Origin: Microcaldota archaeon
GTDB lineage: Archaea; Micrarchaeota; Micrarchaeia; Anstonellales; Bilamarchaeaceae
Length of the DNA stretch: 64,000 nt
Direction of reading: 5' to 3'
Assembly: GCA_018812715.1 (NCBI GenBank)
Contig: JAHJCT010000028.1
Location: 1 to 64,000 of the forward strand
The translations under genes and the position numbers were made by a program. The notes below the pieces were generated by a model that was not told the DNA's origin, searched no databases, and was given only the letters and a program-made list of their open reading frames with translations. This document shows positions 26,478 through 35,922 of the stretch, piece after piece. The first letter of the stretch is position 1, and each line of letters opens with the position of its first letter.

Positions 26478-29400
26478 TCATATATCCAGATTCTTTACTT
26501 CGACTGCATTATCTTCTATGAATTGTCTTCTGGGCTCTACATTGTCTCCCATAAGTACTGTGAATAGCTCATCAGCTACTATTGCATCCTCTATTGTTAC
26601 CTTCTTGAGTGTTCTCGTTTCAGGATCCATAGTGGTTTCCCATAACTGTCCTGGATTCATTTCACCAAGACCCTTGTAACGTTGTATTCCTGCCTCTCCA
26701 ATTTCAATTAACTTTTGCTTGAGTTCATCATCACTATATGCGTAATCTATTCGTTTTCCCTTCTGAACCCTGTAAAGAGGCGGTTGTGCAATGTATAAGT
26801 ATCCTTTTTCTATTACTTCTTTGAAATAGCGATAGAACAATGTAAGCAAAAGCGTTCTGATATGCGAACCATCTACATCAGCATCAGTCATTATCACTAC
26901 CTTATGATATCTAATTTTTGAAATATCAAAGTCATCCTTGAATCCTGCACCCATAGAAAGAACGACATTCTTTATCTCTTCACTATTCAATACCTTGTGC
27001 ATCGGTGCCTTCTCAACATTAAGTATTTTTCCTCTAAGTGGAAGTATTGCTTGATATCTCCTATCTCTTGCTTGTTTTGAACTGTTGTGAACAAATACAC
27101 CACTTGCGAGAGCGAAATTATGTGTTCCTTCTACTTCAAAATCGTAAACATCTATTTTTTTATTAATCTTCTCTAATCTTTTGATTTTATGATTGTAGTG
27201 TTGTATTTGTTCCATTAACAATTTTTCATCATTTCCAAAAAATCGCTGGCATATAGTATCATATTTAAGAAGATTCTTATCATTTCTTTTTAGTCTTTCT
27301 TTATTATAGTTCTCTTTACTAAGTTCCCCTTCTCTTTCAAAAATCTCTCTCATTACTGTTAATGCTTTTTCCTTATACGTTCTGTTATAACTCTCTTTTC
27401 TTTTTGCTCTGAAGTCTGTCGTCCATTGCTCTTTTGTTTTTTGTCTTCTCCATACACGTAATTTATCATCCATCCATTGCATTTTTGCTTTCCTTTCCAA
27501 TTCTTTTTTCTTTTCGGGGTGTTTTTTGAAATATGCCTTTACTCTCTCAGATTGTTTTTTCCTATTTTCCGGATTGCTCCAATGTTCTTGTTGTTTTTGA
27601 TTAAGTAATTCATTATTTCTCTTTCTGTATTCTGTATTATTATAGTAAAAATTAAGGAAAGATTCAACCATATATCTCTTGTAGCTTTCATTTTTCCATT
27701 GTTTTTTTGCTCTTTTACTTAACATCCTCCGTATTTTTGGCTTGCACATTACTACACTGATTTTATTACGGTATTCTTCAGTTTGATGTGCTCTGCGGAT
27801 TTTTTCCAATACCTCTGGCTTTGCCATAGTCTCTTTTACCACTCGTGCATGTAAATCGAGATGCTCTTGTTTACCCATACGACGCAGATTCGTTGGATTA
27901 TTGTTACGTTTATTGAAATCGACATGATGCACACATGAGTTTTTCTTCTTTGAGTATTTTTTTGTTGCTAAATTGTATTCATCAGCCAGTAAATGAGTAA
28001 ATATCCATCTACTATCTTTAGGATCGAAAACTAGTTCATAACCCGCGATTGTTATTCTTTTACCTAGTTTTGAATATTGTCTATATAACGGCATCAAAGA
28101 TACTTTTTCAGTTAATTCTTCTGCTTTTTGATAAGAACCGTCACGTACCATAAAAAGATGGTCTGGTGTGCATATAATCTCTTCTTGATCGTCTGTAATA
28201 ACTCTTATTACTTCTGCATTTTTTCTGGTAATTCTAGGATCTTTTATCGGCGCAATTCCAATATGACCATCCTCATTTATAGTGTAACAAAAGTTCTGTT
28301 TCCCTTGCCTATGCTCTTTTACAAGTTCTCTAAAACTGAGATTCCTGCCATCCGCTAAAGCAACTTTTGTATCTCCTGAAAAACATCCACCTGCACTATC
28401 ACCTTCCACAATGAAAATCTCAGCTTTTTGTGGATCTTGTTCACTGCAATCTGCCAGTTTTCCGGGCAAAAGACTGCTTTCAAATACTGTTTTTCTTCTT
28501 ATCAGATCCTTTGCTTTTTGTGCTGCTTCTCTTGCTTCCATTGAACTTACTATTTTTTGAGCTATAATTCTTGCTTCATTTGGGTGCTCTTCGAGGTATG
28601 TTTTGAGATTATCATAAACAACACTGTCAACGATTCCCCGAACCTCACTATTCCCAAGCTTTGTTTTTGTCTGTCCTTCAAATTGTGGTTCAGGAATCCT
28701 AAGGCTAACTACTGCTGTAAGTCCTTCACTTGCATCATTACCAGTAATTTTTCTCTCTTCTTTAATGATCTTATTTGATTTTACATAATCGTTAATTGTT
28801 CTTGTCAAAGCTGTTCTGAAACCAGTCAGATGGGTTCCGCCCTCTATTGTTTTTATATTATTAACAAAACTGTAAATCATCTCATTATAGCTATCTGTAT
28901 ATTGGAGTGCCAATTCCATTTCGATTCCATCAGCTTTTTTCTCAAAACAAAACGGTTCGTGAAGCATGTTCCTAGCTTTGTTAAGGTATTTTACGAACTG
29001 TGTTATTCCACCCTCATAGCAAAAACTCTCTTCTTTATCGGTTCGTTCATCTCCAAGTGAAATTCTGAGACCTTTATTCAAAAATGCAAGTTCCATTAAG
29101 CGTTCTTTCAAATATTCATAATCAAATTCAAGCACAGTGAAAATTTCATGATCTGGTTTGAATATCACTACTGTTCCCCTGTGCTCAGTGTCACCTACAA
29201 TTTTTGCTGGCTGTATTAATTTACCTCTACTGTATCCAATTGTGTGTAATTTTTTCTCCCTATGTACCTCAATTGTCATCCATTCAGAAAGTGCATTAAC
29301 AACACTCATACCTACACCATGCAACCCTCCTGAAACTTGGTACGCCTTTTTTGCAAATTTGCCACCTGCATGCAAAGAACTAGATACTACTTCTAAGGCT

Positions 29401-29666
29401 GATTTTCCTGATTTATGTATATCTATCGGTATGCCTCGCCCATCATCATTTATACTTACTGAGCCATCCTTGCGTAATACGATTTTGATATTTTTACAAT
29501 ACCCGGCTAACGCTTCATCTATGCTGTTGTCTACAATTTCATAGACTAAGTGGTGTAGTCCTCTTTTGACAGTGTCTCCTATGTACATTCCTGGCCTTCT
29601 TCGTACTCCTTCGAGACCTTCAAGAATCTGGATTTCTTTAGCTGTATATTCTGAGTCACTTTCCAT
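26478..29666 (-). CDS. gyrB: DNA gyrase subunit B, intein-containing precursor
   Basis: 1062 codons. The extein of 628 residues is normal GyrB: GHKL ATPase motifs (DNSIDEALAG, DDGRGIPI, GGLHGVGMSVVNALS), then Toprim (EGDSAGG and MTDADVDGSHIRTL). It is interrupted after EGDSAGG by a 434-residue intein (residues 428-861); SSKQARDRRYQAILPLRG resumes the extein. Splicing is needed to rebuild the Toprim site and so the enzyme. ATG start with a GGTAAT preceding it, and a palindrome overlapping the probable TATA region. It forms an operon with gyrA. Confidence 0.97.
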   Translation of the reverse strand: MESDSEYTAKEIQILEGLEGVRRRPGMYIGDTVKRGLHHLVYEIVDNSIDEALAGYCKNIKIVLRKDGSVSINDDGRGIPIDIHKSGKSALEVVSSSLHAGGKFAKKAYQVSGGLHGVGMSVVNALSEWMTIEVHREKKLHTIGYSRGKLIQPAKIVGDTEHRGTVVIFKPDHEIFTVLEFDYEYLKERLMELAFLNKGLRISLGDERTDKEESFCYEGGITQFVKYLNKARNMLHEPFCFEKKADGIEMELALQYTDSYNEMIYSFVNNIKTIEGGTHLTGFRTALTRTINDYVKSNKIIKEERKITGNDASEGLTAVVSLRIPEPQFEGQTKTKLGNSEVRGIVDSVVYDNLKTYLEEHPNEARIIAQKIVSSMEAREAAQKAKDLIRRKTVFESSLLPGKLADCSEQDPQKAEIFIVEGDSAGGCFSGDTKVALADGRNLSFRELVKEHRQGKQNFCYTINEDGHIGIAPIKDPRITRKNAEVIRVITDDQEEIICTPDHLFMVRDGSYQKAEELTEKVSLMPLYRQYSKLGKRITIAGYELVFDPKDSRWIFTHLLADEYNLATKKYSKKKNSCVHHVDFNKRNNNPTNLRRMGKQEHLDLHARVVKETMAKPEVLEKIRRAHQTEEYRNKISVVMCKPKIRRMLSKRAKKQWKNESYKRYMVESFLNFYYNNTEYRKRNNELLNQKQQEHWSNPENRKKQSERVKAYFKKHPEKKKELERKAKMQWMDDKLRVWRRQKTKEQWTTDFRAKRKESYNRTYKEKALTVMREIFEREGELSKENYNKERLKRNDKNLLKYDTICQRFFGNDEKLLMEQIQHYNHKIKRLEKINKKIDVYDFEVEGTHNFALASGVFVHNSSKQARDRRYQAILPLRGKILNVEKAPMHKVLNSEEIKNVVLSMGAGFKDDFDISKIRYHKVVIMTDADVDGSHIRTLLLTLFYRYFKEVIEKGYLYIAQPPLYRVQKGKRIDYAYSDDELKQKLIEIGEAGIQRYKGLGEMNPGQLWETTMDPETRTLKKVTIEDAIVADELFTVLMGDNVEPRRQFIEDNAVEVKNLDI
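27084..28385 (-). mobile_element. GyrB intein with HNH homing endonuclease
   Basis: Begins at Cys1 in CFSGDTKVALADG (block A) and ends with the block G sequence GVFVHN before Ser+1. Block B is TPDHLFMVRDG and block F is YDFEVEGTHNFAL. The middle has an HNH-type signature SCVHHVDFNKRNNNPTNL, then a long string of basic helical repeats (WSNPENRKKQSERVKAYF and similar) resembling NUMOD-like DNA-binding modules. I see no LAGLIDADG pair. Splicing residues (Cys1, the block B His, terminal His-Asn, Ser+1) all look intact, so it should splice and may still home. Confidence 0.93.
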
Positions 29667-29692
29667 ATTATTACCACTAATTTTTTTCCTAG

Positions 29693-29707
29693 TTTATCGT
29701 CGATAAA
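29693..29707. promoter_or_regulatory. perfect 15-bp palindrome in the gyrB promoter
   Basis: TTTATCG-T-CGATAAA is a 7-bp inverted repeat with one central base, lying 27-41 bp upstream of the gyrB ATG and overlapping the likely TATA position (CTTTTTATCG on the minus strand). A dimeric regulator, or local cruciform formation sensitive to supercoiling, could act here; supercoiling feedback on gyrase genes is known in bacteria, and its use here is inference. Confidence 0.4.
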
Positions 29708-29764
29708 AAGGCTTCTGTCACCAGTGTATCATTATTAATTAAAAGTCTTTAAATTGTTATGTTT

Positions 29765-32032
29765 TTAACTTGATTCGAGCATCTTCATTTTTGTTTTCCA
29801 TTGCTCTATCGCTTCATTAAATTTAGCTTTTTCTAGGATCAAAATTGACTCCATTATCTGGCCCTTCATCAACACTATAACTGTTTTTTCCCCTATTGCT
29901 ACATAGCTTTGTGGTTGATGTTGCCCTAAATTCTTGGCTAAAGAGCGCAAATAGTTTCTCAGCTTCAATGCAAGAGCATTTACAACAGTATTACTTCCAT
30001 CAGAAAATTCGGTCAAAACAACGGCCTCTTTTTTGAGTATTATTATGCCTTTAATAAGATCTTTCTTTATCATTTCTCGCACTACTTTTTCAGGTGTAAT
30101 CTTCACTTTTTTTATGGCATCTCTATCCATAAGTATGCCTTCTTCTTTAGCATAACGGCCAAGCGCCCAAGTACGCAATGATGCTGGAATTGTGACAAGG
30201 GAGGAACTATATACCTCATCTTGTTCTTCAAGTAATTTTGCTATCATTTCTTTCCATTTCAACCAATTTTCATCTGCAAGCTTTTTCTTTTCTTTAAGGC
30301 TACTCCTCGTTCGCTCTGCCCGACCAAGATACTCATCTATAAGTGCTTTGCTTCGTGGGGTCATATTCTTAGCTAATGTGTCTATCTTTTCAGCTTGCAA
30401 ACCTGTTAGTGTGTCATATTCTTGGCTTACATCAAAGTTCTCTTCACTATACTGCTTTACTAATTCCCGCAATTCACTTATTCTATCCTTCAATTTGTCC
30501 GCCTTTGCAACAAATGCTTCCCTTTCACTTTTCATTACACTTCCATAAGCCTTTTCAAGCACAATTATTTTTCCAATATTTTCTATTGTGAAGTATACCA
30601 TCAATGTGCCTATGGCTATTAGCGCAATTCCTGTTGCCCCCATTCCATTTTCAAGTAAAAAATCTATAGATCCCAATAAGGGCGGAGATGTGATTGGTGG
30701 AACTGCCATAAATACGGAGACATATAGCCCCACCACCAAGAACAGTAAGGCGAAGACAATATCACTTTTCCACCTTACTTCCGTTCTTCCAAATGCTTTC
30801 CTAAATCCAGTTGTTGTAGTGGCTCCAGCCATCTTTTCGCTAACTATAGTAAATACCAGTATCACAATATTGTAGATGAATAAAAGGATTGCCAATGTCA
30901 GGCCGATCGTGATTCCCAGTGCAATATAGTAATTGCCGCCAAGGTTATCTAACAACAAGAAGATGAAATTTATTGGTATAAGCCCACTCAAGTTCACAGT
31001 CCTTACTGTTAATGTTGGCGTTTTCAGAGAACTCATCGCAGTTTCTGGTGGCACATCAGAATCAAATTCATAAATAAGTAGATAACCATCTTGAGATAAT
31101 TTTTCAGAATTCCATTCTATCTTAACAGTTCCCCCATTCTCATTAGCTACTAGTTTTTGAATTGATGATAGTTCCTCTGAATCAGCCACAACTGTTTGAG
31201 GGACAGTATCTGTAATCCCAATACCACCAACCTCGACACCAATTTCCCCTTCTTCTTTCTGTTCAGTTGGTTTTACTGAAATCATCATCCTATAATGATA
31301 TCCACTTACCTCAGTTCTATATACTCCTATTTTTTCAGCGGCATCAACAAGATAACTGACGCCAAAATCAGAGGCAGCACATAACTTCAATTCGTCATTT
31401 GCATATAATGGATTTGCATTTATTTGCCCTACTTTGCTTATCATAGTTCTTATCTTGCCAAGAAAAACATCCCTGTTTGCATCGGTTGTATTTCTAAGAT
31501 CAAAAACCATTCTACGTGAATCAAGAAGAAGTGAACGGATCTCATTATTTGCTTGGACATATGATATCATAGCTCCGGCCAATTCATCTTCATATGTCTC
31601 TGCAATGTTTCTACATTTTATTGAGGTACTAGAACACAATTTGCTGCATGTTGTTACATCAGAACAGACTACACTTGCAAGACCGATATTATTGCTACAT
31701 GCAGTATCTGATTGTATTCTTGTTTGTGAGAATTCTTCGAGACTCTGGTCTGCTATGAGAAGATCAACATCTGTTAATTCAGGATTAATTGAAGTATAGG
31801 TACCAGTTGTTTTTGTATTGACGGTGATTTGTCGTTGCACTTTCATATTTGCTTCATTTATTATTACTGGGCTAAAATCATAGATCGCATAATCAGAAAT
31901 ACCATCCCCATCAAGATCCTGTTCTTCAGTACTAATTAGTTGCTCGCTTTTTGTACCGGTAAAGCTCTTTTCCTCTATACATCCAAAACTTAACAACAGC
32001 ACTGCAAACAAGAATAACCAGAACCAACGCAT
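29765..32032 (-). CDS. large membrane-anchored lipoprotein with cytoplasmic coiled-coil domain
   Basis: 755 residues from ATG 32032, placed 26 nt below a TTTTAAAAG box; the track's ATG at 32041 would lie upstream of that transcription start. MRWFWLFLFAVLLLSFGC is a signal peptide with lipobox. An exported region of about 330 residues carries many Cys and N-x-S/T sites. Hydrophobic segments (around ALGITIGLTLAILLFIYNIVILVF, FALLFLVVGLYVSVFMAV and ATGIALIAIGTLMVYFTI) follow. About 280 C-terminal residues form charged helix (ELRELVKQYSEEN..). No family recognised; perhaps a transmembrane sensor or scaffold. Confidence 0.65.
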   Translation of the reverse strand: MRWFWLFLFAVLLLSFGCIEEKSFTGTKSEQLISTEEQDLDGDGISDYAIYDFSPVIINEANMKVQRQITVNTKTTGTYTSINPELTDVDLLIADQSLEEFSQTRIQSDTACSNNIGLASVVCSDVTTCSKLCSSTSIKCRNIAETYEDELAGAMISYVQANNEIRSLLLDSRRMVFDLRNTTDANRDVFLGKIRTMISKVGQINANPLYANDELKLCAASDFGVSYLVDAAEKIGVYRTEVSGYHYRMMISVKPTEQKEEGEIGVEVGGIGITDTVPQTVVADSEELSSIQKLVANENGGTVKIEWNSEKLSQDGYLLIYEFDSDVPPETAMSSLKTPTLTVRTVNLSGLIPINFIFLLLDNLGGNYYIALGITIGLTLAILLFIYNIVILVFTIVSEKMAGATTTTGFRKAFGRTEVRWKSDIVFALLFLVVGLYVSVFMAVPPITSPPLLGSIDFLLENGMGATGIALIAIGTLMVYFTIENIGKIIVLEKAYGSVMKSEREAFVAKADKLKDRISELRELVKQYSEENFDVSQEYDTLTGLQAEKIDTLAKNMTPRSKALIDEYLGRAERTRSSLKEKKKLADENWLKWKEMIAKLLEEQDEVYSSSLVTIPASLRTWALGRYAKEEGILMDRDAIKKVKITPEKVVREMIKKDLIKGIIILKKEAVVLTEFSDGSNTVVNALALKLRNYLRSLAKNLGQHQPQSYVAIGEKTVIVLMKGQIMESILILEKAKFNEAIEQWKTKMKMLESS

Positions 32033-32070
32033 GTGAAACATTTATTAGTCTTCTTTTAAAACCTTATTGC

Positions 32071-33324
32071 ATGGCAAAACAATTTCTTAACGACGTTCTT
32101 TCAATTATCAAACCAACCTCAGACGAACTGGCGAAAGAACTTCATTTTGCCAATGGCCTCATTAAACGCATACAAGCCAATGCTCCAAAGAACTCCGAGG
32201 TTGTTCTTACTGGTTCTGTAGCAAAGTGCACTTTCTTAAGGGATCAACGCGATGTTGACATTTTCGTTCTTTTTGATCGTTCTATGCAGAAAGAAAAATT
32301 AGAATCAACCATAAAATATATTCTTGAATCCACATTTCCAAAAATTGGTTATCAGGTAAGTTATGCTGAGCATCCATATGTCCGCTTTCATTTTGAAGGA
32401 AGACGCATAGATCTGGTACCGGCATATAAAATATCAAAAGCAGCAGAAAGAATAAGCGCAGTTGATCGTTCTGTACTTCATACTAAATTTGTAAAAAAAC
32501 ATCTAAAAGCCAAACAAAGAGATGAAGTTCTTCTTCTTAAACAATTCCTGAAAGCAAATTCTGTTTATGGCGCTGAAATAAAAATTGCAGGATTTTCTGG
32601 TTATCTTTGTGAACTACTTATAATCAAATATGGAACCTTCATGAAACTTTTACAGCATGCATCTAACTGGAAAGAGCCCATTTTTATCGATCTACAAAAT
32701 TATTATAAGAAAAAAAGGCCACCTCAATTTGATTTTTTTACTGTAATAGATCCTACCGATAAAAATCGCAATGTTGCTGCCGCAGTTTCAAGAGACAATT
32801 TTAAGAAATTTACAAAACTCTGCAAGACATTTCTAAAAAAACCATCAAAAACAGCATTCTTAAAAAAACCAGAAACGTTCGAACAAAAACTTTCCAAGAC
32901 AAAAGGAAAAACAATATTTACCATTTCTATGCCACGTCCAGATGTTGTTGATGATGTTCTATGGGGCCAATTACACCGAATGATGAAACAATTGAATCTC
33001 CATTTAAAAGATTTCAAACCCAAAAAGATCTTTGCTGATGATACTAGGCACATAATACGAATAGCAGTAGTACTTAGTTTATCGAAGCTTCCTTCTAAGA
33101 TGTTAATCGAGGGTCCGCCTCTGAAAATGAAACCGCATATCAAAGCGTTCAGAAACAAGCATAAGCGAGCCAGATTCATAAAACGAAAAAACAAGATCTA
33201 CGCAGAAGTTAATAATCCAATGACAAAACCAGAATCTGCTATCCAACATTTCTTCAAACACTTCAACAAATCTAAATCACATCTTGCCTATCCAGAAGAG
33301 ATGTTTATATTAGAACGTCAGTGA
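32071..33324 (+). CDS. cca: CCA-adding enzyme, class I archaeal
   Basis: 417 residues, family length. The nucleotidyltransferase signature TGSVAKCTFLRDQRDVDIFVLF (about 48-67) gives GS...D-x-D with the two metal-binding aspartates; a third carboxylate is in RRIDLVPAY. The enzyme adds or repairs CCA at tRNA 3' ends without a template. This fits the tRNA in this window, which lacks an encoded CCA. The start ATG is 30 bp from the divergent lipoprotein start, and the 3' end overlaps the convergent beta-CASP gene by 7 bp. Confidence 0.95.
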   Translation: MAKQFLNDVLSIIKPTSDELAKELHFANGLIKRIQANAPKNSEVVLTGSVAKCTFLRDQRDVDIFVLFDRSMQKEKLESTIKYILESTFPKIGYQVSYAEHPYVRFHFEGRRIDLVPAYKISKAAERISAVDRSVLHTKFVKKHLKAKQRDEVLLLKQFLKANSVYGAEIKIAGFSGYLCELLIIKYGTFMKLLQHASNWKEPIFIDLQNYYKKKRPPQFDFFTVIDPTDKNRNVAAAVSRDNFKKFTKLCKTFLKKPSKTAFLKKPETFEQKLSKTKGKTIFTISMPRPDVVDDVLWGQLHRMMKQLNLHLKDFKPKKIFADDTRHIIRIAVVLSLSKLPSKMLIEGPPLKMKPHIKAFRNKHKRARFIKRKNKIYAEVNNPMTKPESAIQHFFKHFNKSKSHLAYPEEMFILERQ

Positions 33325-34565
33325 ATTTCTATCCGTTCTCCTATTAATGGAGCAATTGCGTCGTAACCATGTTCTTCCTTAAGCTCTTGGGCAAATTTTT
33401 CTGGTTTATCACCATGCACCAAAATTATCTTTTCTGGATTAGCTTTTTCGATAAAACTCATTATATCTGATCTTCCTGCATGTGCTGAGAGATCAAAATA
33501 TTCCACTGGCAAGTCTACTTGTAATTCCTGCTCATCTTTCATAATATATCCTTTGTTAAGAAGCAGCCAGCCATTAGTGTCTTCAACACAGTAACCTGTG
33601 AATATTAATTTTGAATTTTTATTAGCATGATATAGATAATTCAATATCGCACCGCCATTCAGCATTCCTGCCCCTGCAATTATTACAGACGGTGTTCTAG
33701 ACGCCTTCTTTTTATCTGATATGTTCTCGACAATATTTACACTTCTTACTGCCTTTCTAAAGCTTTGGGCCTCTCTAATGTATCGAGGATGTTTCATGTA
33801 AATTTTTGTAATATCTCTGCCCATCCCATCCACAAAAATTGGAATTTCTTTGTCATGATGCCTTAGAAGGGAGATCAGTTCCTGTGTTCTGCCAACTGCA
33901 AATGCAGGTAATAATGCATTTCCACCATCATCCAATGTTTCATATACCTCATGCATTAAATTTGCTTCAAGTTTTTTTCTTGGGGGGTGTTCTCTTTGTG
34001 CATAAGTTGTTTCCATTATCAGCACATCAACATCCTCTATTGATTCTGCTCCCTTGTGCATGTACGTGTTTTCGCCCTTAAAATCACCACTATAAACTAT
34101 TTTTTTCCCTTCATATCCTATATTTACAATTGCAGATCCACTAATATGCCCTGCATCAAGGAACTCTACTGTCGTTCCACCAGTTTCTATAGGATGATCA
34201 TATAATAGTGGTGTCCAGTACTTTAACGCTTTTTTGAAATGTTGCTTTCTATAAGGCAATCCATCCCCCATTATCTTCATCGAGTCCTGCCATAAGATCT
34301 CGCAGATATCCCGTGTTGGTGGCGTAGCATACCATCTTACTTTACTGTTTCGGTAAAATGAAGGCAAACAGCCACTATGATCAAGATGGGCATGAGAAAG
34401 AACAATAAAATCTGGATTCACACTTTCAAGGGGAAATTTAGGAAATCCACTCTTGTCAAAGATTTTTATTCCATAATCTAACATTATTTTTTTGTCAGTA
34501 CGGACCAAAAATGCACTTCTTCCCACTTCTCGTGAAGCTCCTAGACAATCAATAAAAAATCCCAT
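33318..34565 (-). CDS. beta-CASP metallo-beta-lactamase ribonuclease (aCPSF2-like)
   Basis: 415 residues. Metal motif HAHLDHSG is at 58-65, with DAGHISGSA and SGDFKG further on. The beta-CASP part includes LIMETTYAQREHPP, PAFAVGRTQEL, VIIAGAGMLNGG, and the final histidine motif AHAGRSD and LVHGD. No KH domains precede it, so it resembles the short aCPSF2 class rather than the termination factor aCPSF1. Such enzymes are endo/5' exoribonucleases in RNA decay or 3'-end formation. ATG start. Confidence 0.9.
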   Translation of the reverse strand: MGFFIDCLGASREVGRSAFLVRTDKKIMLDYGIKIFDKSGFPKFPLESVNPDFIVLSHAHLDHSGCLPSFYRNSKVRWYATPPTRDICEILWQDSMKIMGDGLPYRKQHFKKALKYWTPLLYDHPIETGGTTVEFLDAGHISGSAIVNIGYEGKKIVYSGDFKGENTYMHKGAESIEDVDVLIMETTYAQREHPPRKKLEANLMHEVYETLDDGGNALLPAFAVGRTQELISLLRHHDKEIPIFVDGMGRDITKIYMKHPRYIREAQSFRKAVRSVNIVENISDKKKASRTPSVIIAGAGMLNGGAILNYLYHANKNSKLIFTGYCVEDTNGWLLLNKGYIMKDEQELQVDLPVEYFDLSAHAGRSDIMSFIEKANPEKIILVHGDKPEKFAQELKEEHGYDAIAPLIGERIEIH

Positions 34566-34616
34566 AATGCCACATTACATAGAATGTTTTAATATTTTAC
34601 AGGTTTATGATACTTA

Positions 34617-35012
34617 ATGGCCTCCGGAAAACTCAACACCCTCTTCATACCACTTATCCTACTAACCATACTTTACATCTTTGCAATTATCTTCTTTCAT
34701 TTTGTTGAAGGGTGGAGTTTTTTGGACGCTACTTATTTCACAACTATGACTATCTCCACAGTTGGTTATGGTGATATTATCCCCACTACTGAACTTGGCA
34801 AAGTTGGCACAATACTGCTTGTATTTGCAGGCGTCTCACTTGCATTTTATCTAATCACAACTTTTGGTGTAATTCGTGAGAAAAAATTCGATCCACACAT
34901 TCAAAAGAGACTTGATGTGTTGCGTAGCATAACGACATTACAGACTAAGAAACTAGGGAAACACCAATTAAAGCATATAAAAAACAAGATGCGCGGAGCC
35001 AGAAGACCATGA
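34617..35012 (+). CDS. two-TM potassium channel protein
   Basis: 131 residues with TM1 (FIPLILLTILYIFAIIFF), a pore helix, selectivity filter TVGYGD at 48-53, TM2 (VGTILLVFAGVSLAFYLITTF) and a short basic cytoplasmic tail. This is the Ion_trans_2/KcsA-like fold; a tetramer would conduct K+. There is no RCK/TrkA-N regulatory domain, although many prokaryotic relatives have one. The stop overlaps the next gene (ATGA), so they are translationally coupled. Confidence 0.88.
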   Translation: MASGKLNTLFIPLILLTILYIFAIIFFHFVEGWSFLDATYFTTMTISTVGYGDIIPTTELGKVGTILLVFAGVSLAFYLITTFGVIREKKFDPHIQKRLDVLRSITTLQTKKLGKHQLKHIKNKMRGARRP

Positions 35013-35293
35013 GCGAATATTTTGTAGTTGAACCCTGCGCAACAGCTAATGGATTTGAAATTAAATTTAAAAAAGCTATAAATCTTGTAAAAGCCGAAGA
35101 AGCCATCTCTTCTCTTGGTAAAACCATTGCCAGCAGTCCGATTGTTTTGCTTGCAAAAATCAAGAATTATTCAGTAAGTGTTTATGCGAGTGGTAGAATA
35201 ATGATAAAATCCAATACAAAAATGAGTGAAAAATCCGCTGAACAACTTGCCAAAAAACTTTCCCATGCATTTGAAAAAGAGGGGGCTATATGA
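35009..35293 (+). CDS. small protein, possible TBP-half-like fold, 94 aa
   Basis: No confident family. The C-terminal half (NYSVSVYASGRIMIKS, then a helix EKSAEQLAKKLSHAF) has the beta-beta-helix rhythm of one TBP repeat or a similar helix-grip domain, with 'ASGRIMIK' resembling TBP's 'SGK.V.TG'. This is a by-eye resemblance only. It overlaps the channel gene by 4 bp and the PHP gene by 4 bp, so all three are a tightly coupled operon. Confidence 0.6.
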   Translation: MSEYFVVEPCATANGFEIKFKKAINLVKAEEAISSLGKTIASSPIVLLAKIKNYSVSVYASGRIMIKSNTKMSEKSAEQLAKKLSHAFEKEGAI

Positions 35294-35922
35294 AAATAGA
35301 TTTCCATGTCCATACTAATTCTTCCATTGATTCCATAATCAAACCAAAAGATCTTGCACAAAAAGCCCACCGATTAAAGATCATTCCAGCAATTACTGAT
35401 CATAACAACATGTGCAGTCATAAGGACATGACTTCTGAATTTATCCCAAGCGAAGAAGTAAGAACTGATCTGGGTGATCTTATTGGCCTATATTTAAATG
35501 AAGAAATTCCAAGAGGCATTTCTTTTATGGATGCATTAGATAAAATCCATGAACAAGGTGCTCTTTCTTATCTTCCACATATGTACGAAGTAACAAGAAG
35601 CGGCGTAATCCCATCTAAGGAAGAAATTTCCAAAATAGACATTATCGAAATTTTTAATGCACGCTGCCTTAATGATTATTTTAATGAAAAGGCCAAACAA
35701 TTTGCTAAACAACACAATCTTCTTGCAGCTGTTGGAAGTGATGCTCATTTTCTTTTTGAATTTGGCAGCACTTATGCTGAAGTTTCAGATTTTGATCTGA
35801 ATAATCCCAAAGCACTTCTTAAGGTTCTCCCAAAGGCAAAATTTGTGACAAAGAAAGCCCCATTCTTTGTTCGAGGCCCAACAAAAATCCTTAGCTTAGG
35901 AAAAAAGATATTCAAAATTTAA
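35290..35922 (+). CDS. PHP-domain phosphoesterase
   Basis: 210 residues. Metal motifs are FHVHTNSS near the start, ITDHNN around 34-39, LPHMYEV at the domain middle, and AVGSDAHF near 147-154. This matches the PHP fold of histidinol phosphatase/tRNA-related phosphoesterases; the substrate is unspecified. ATGA overlap with the preceding gene; the stop abuts the convergent lipoprotein gene. Confidence 0.85.
   Translation: MKIDFHVHTNSSIDSIIKPKDLAQKAHRLKIIPAITDHNNMCSHKDMTSEFIPSEEVRTDLGDLIGLYLNEEIPRGISFMDALDKIHEQGALSYLPHMYEVTRSGVIPSKEEISKIDIIEIFNARCLNDYFNEKAKQFAKQHNLLAAVGSDAHFLFEFGSTYAEVSDFDLNNPKALLKVLPKAKFVTKKAPFFVRGPTKILSLGKKIFKI

Noticed and set aside
27084-28385. Intein counted as insertion sequence or group I intron
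   Set aside because: It is one continuous frame with protein-splicing motifs; no RNA-intron ends or transposase.
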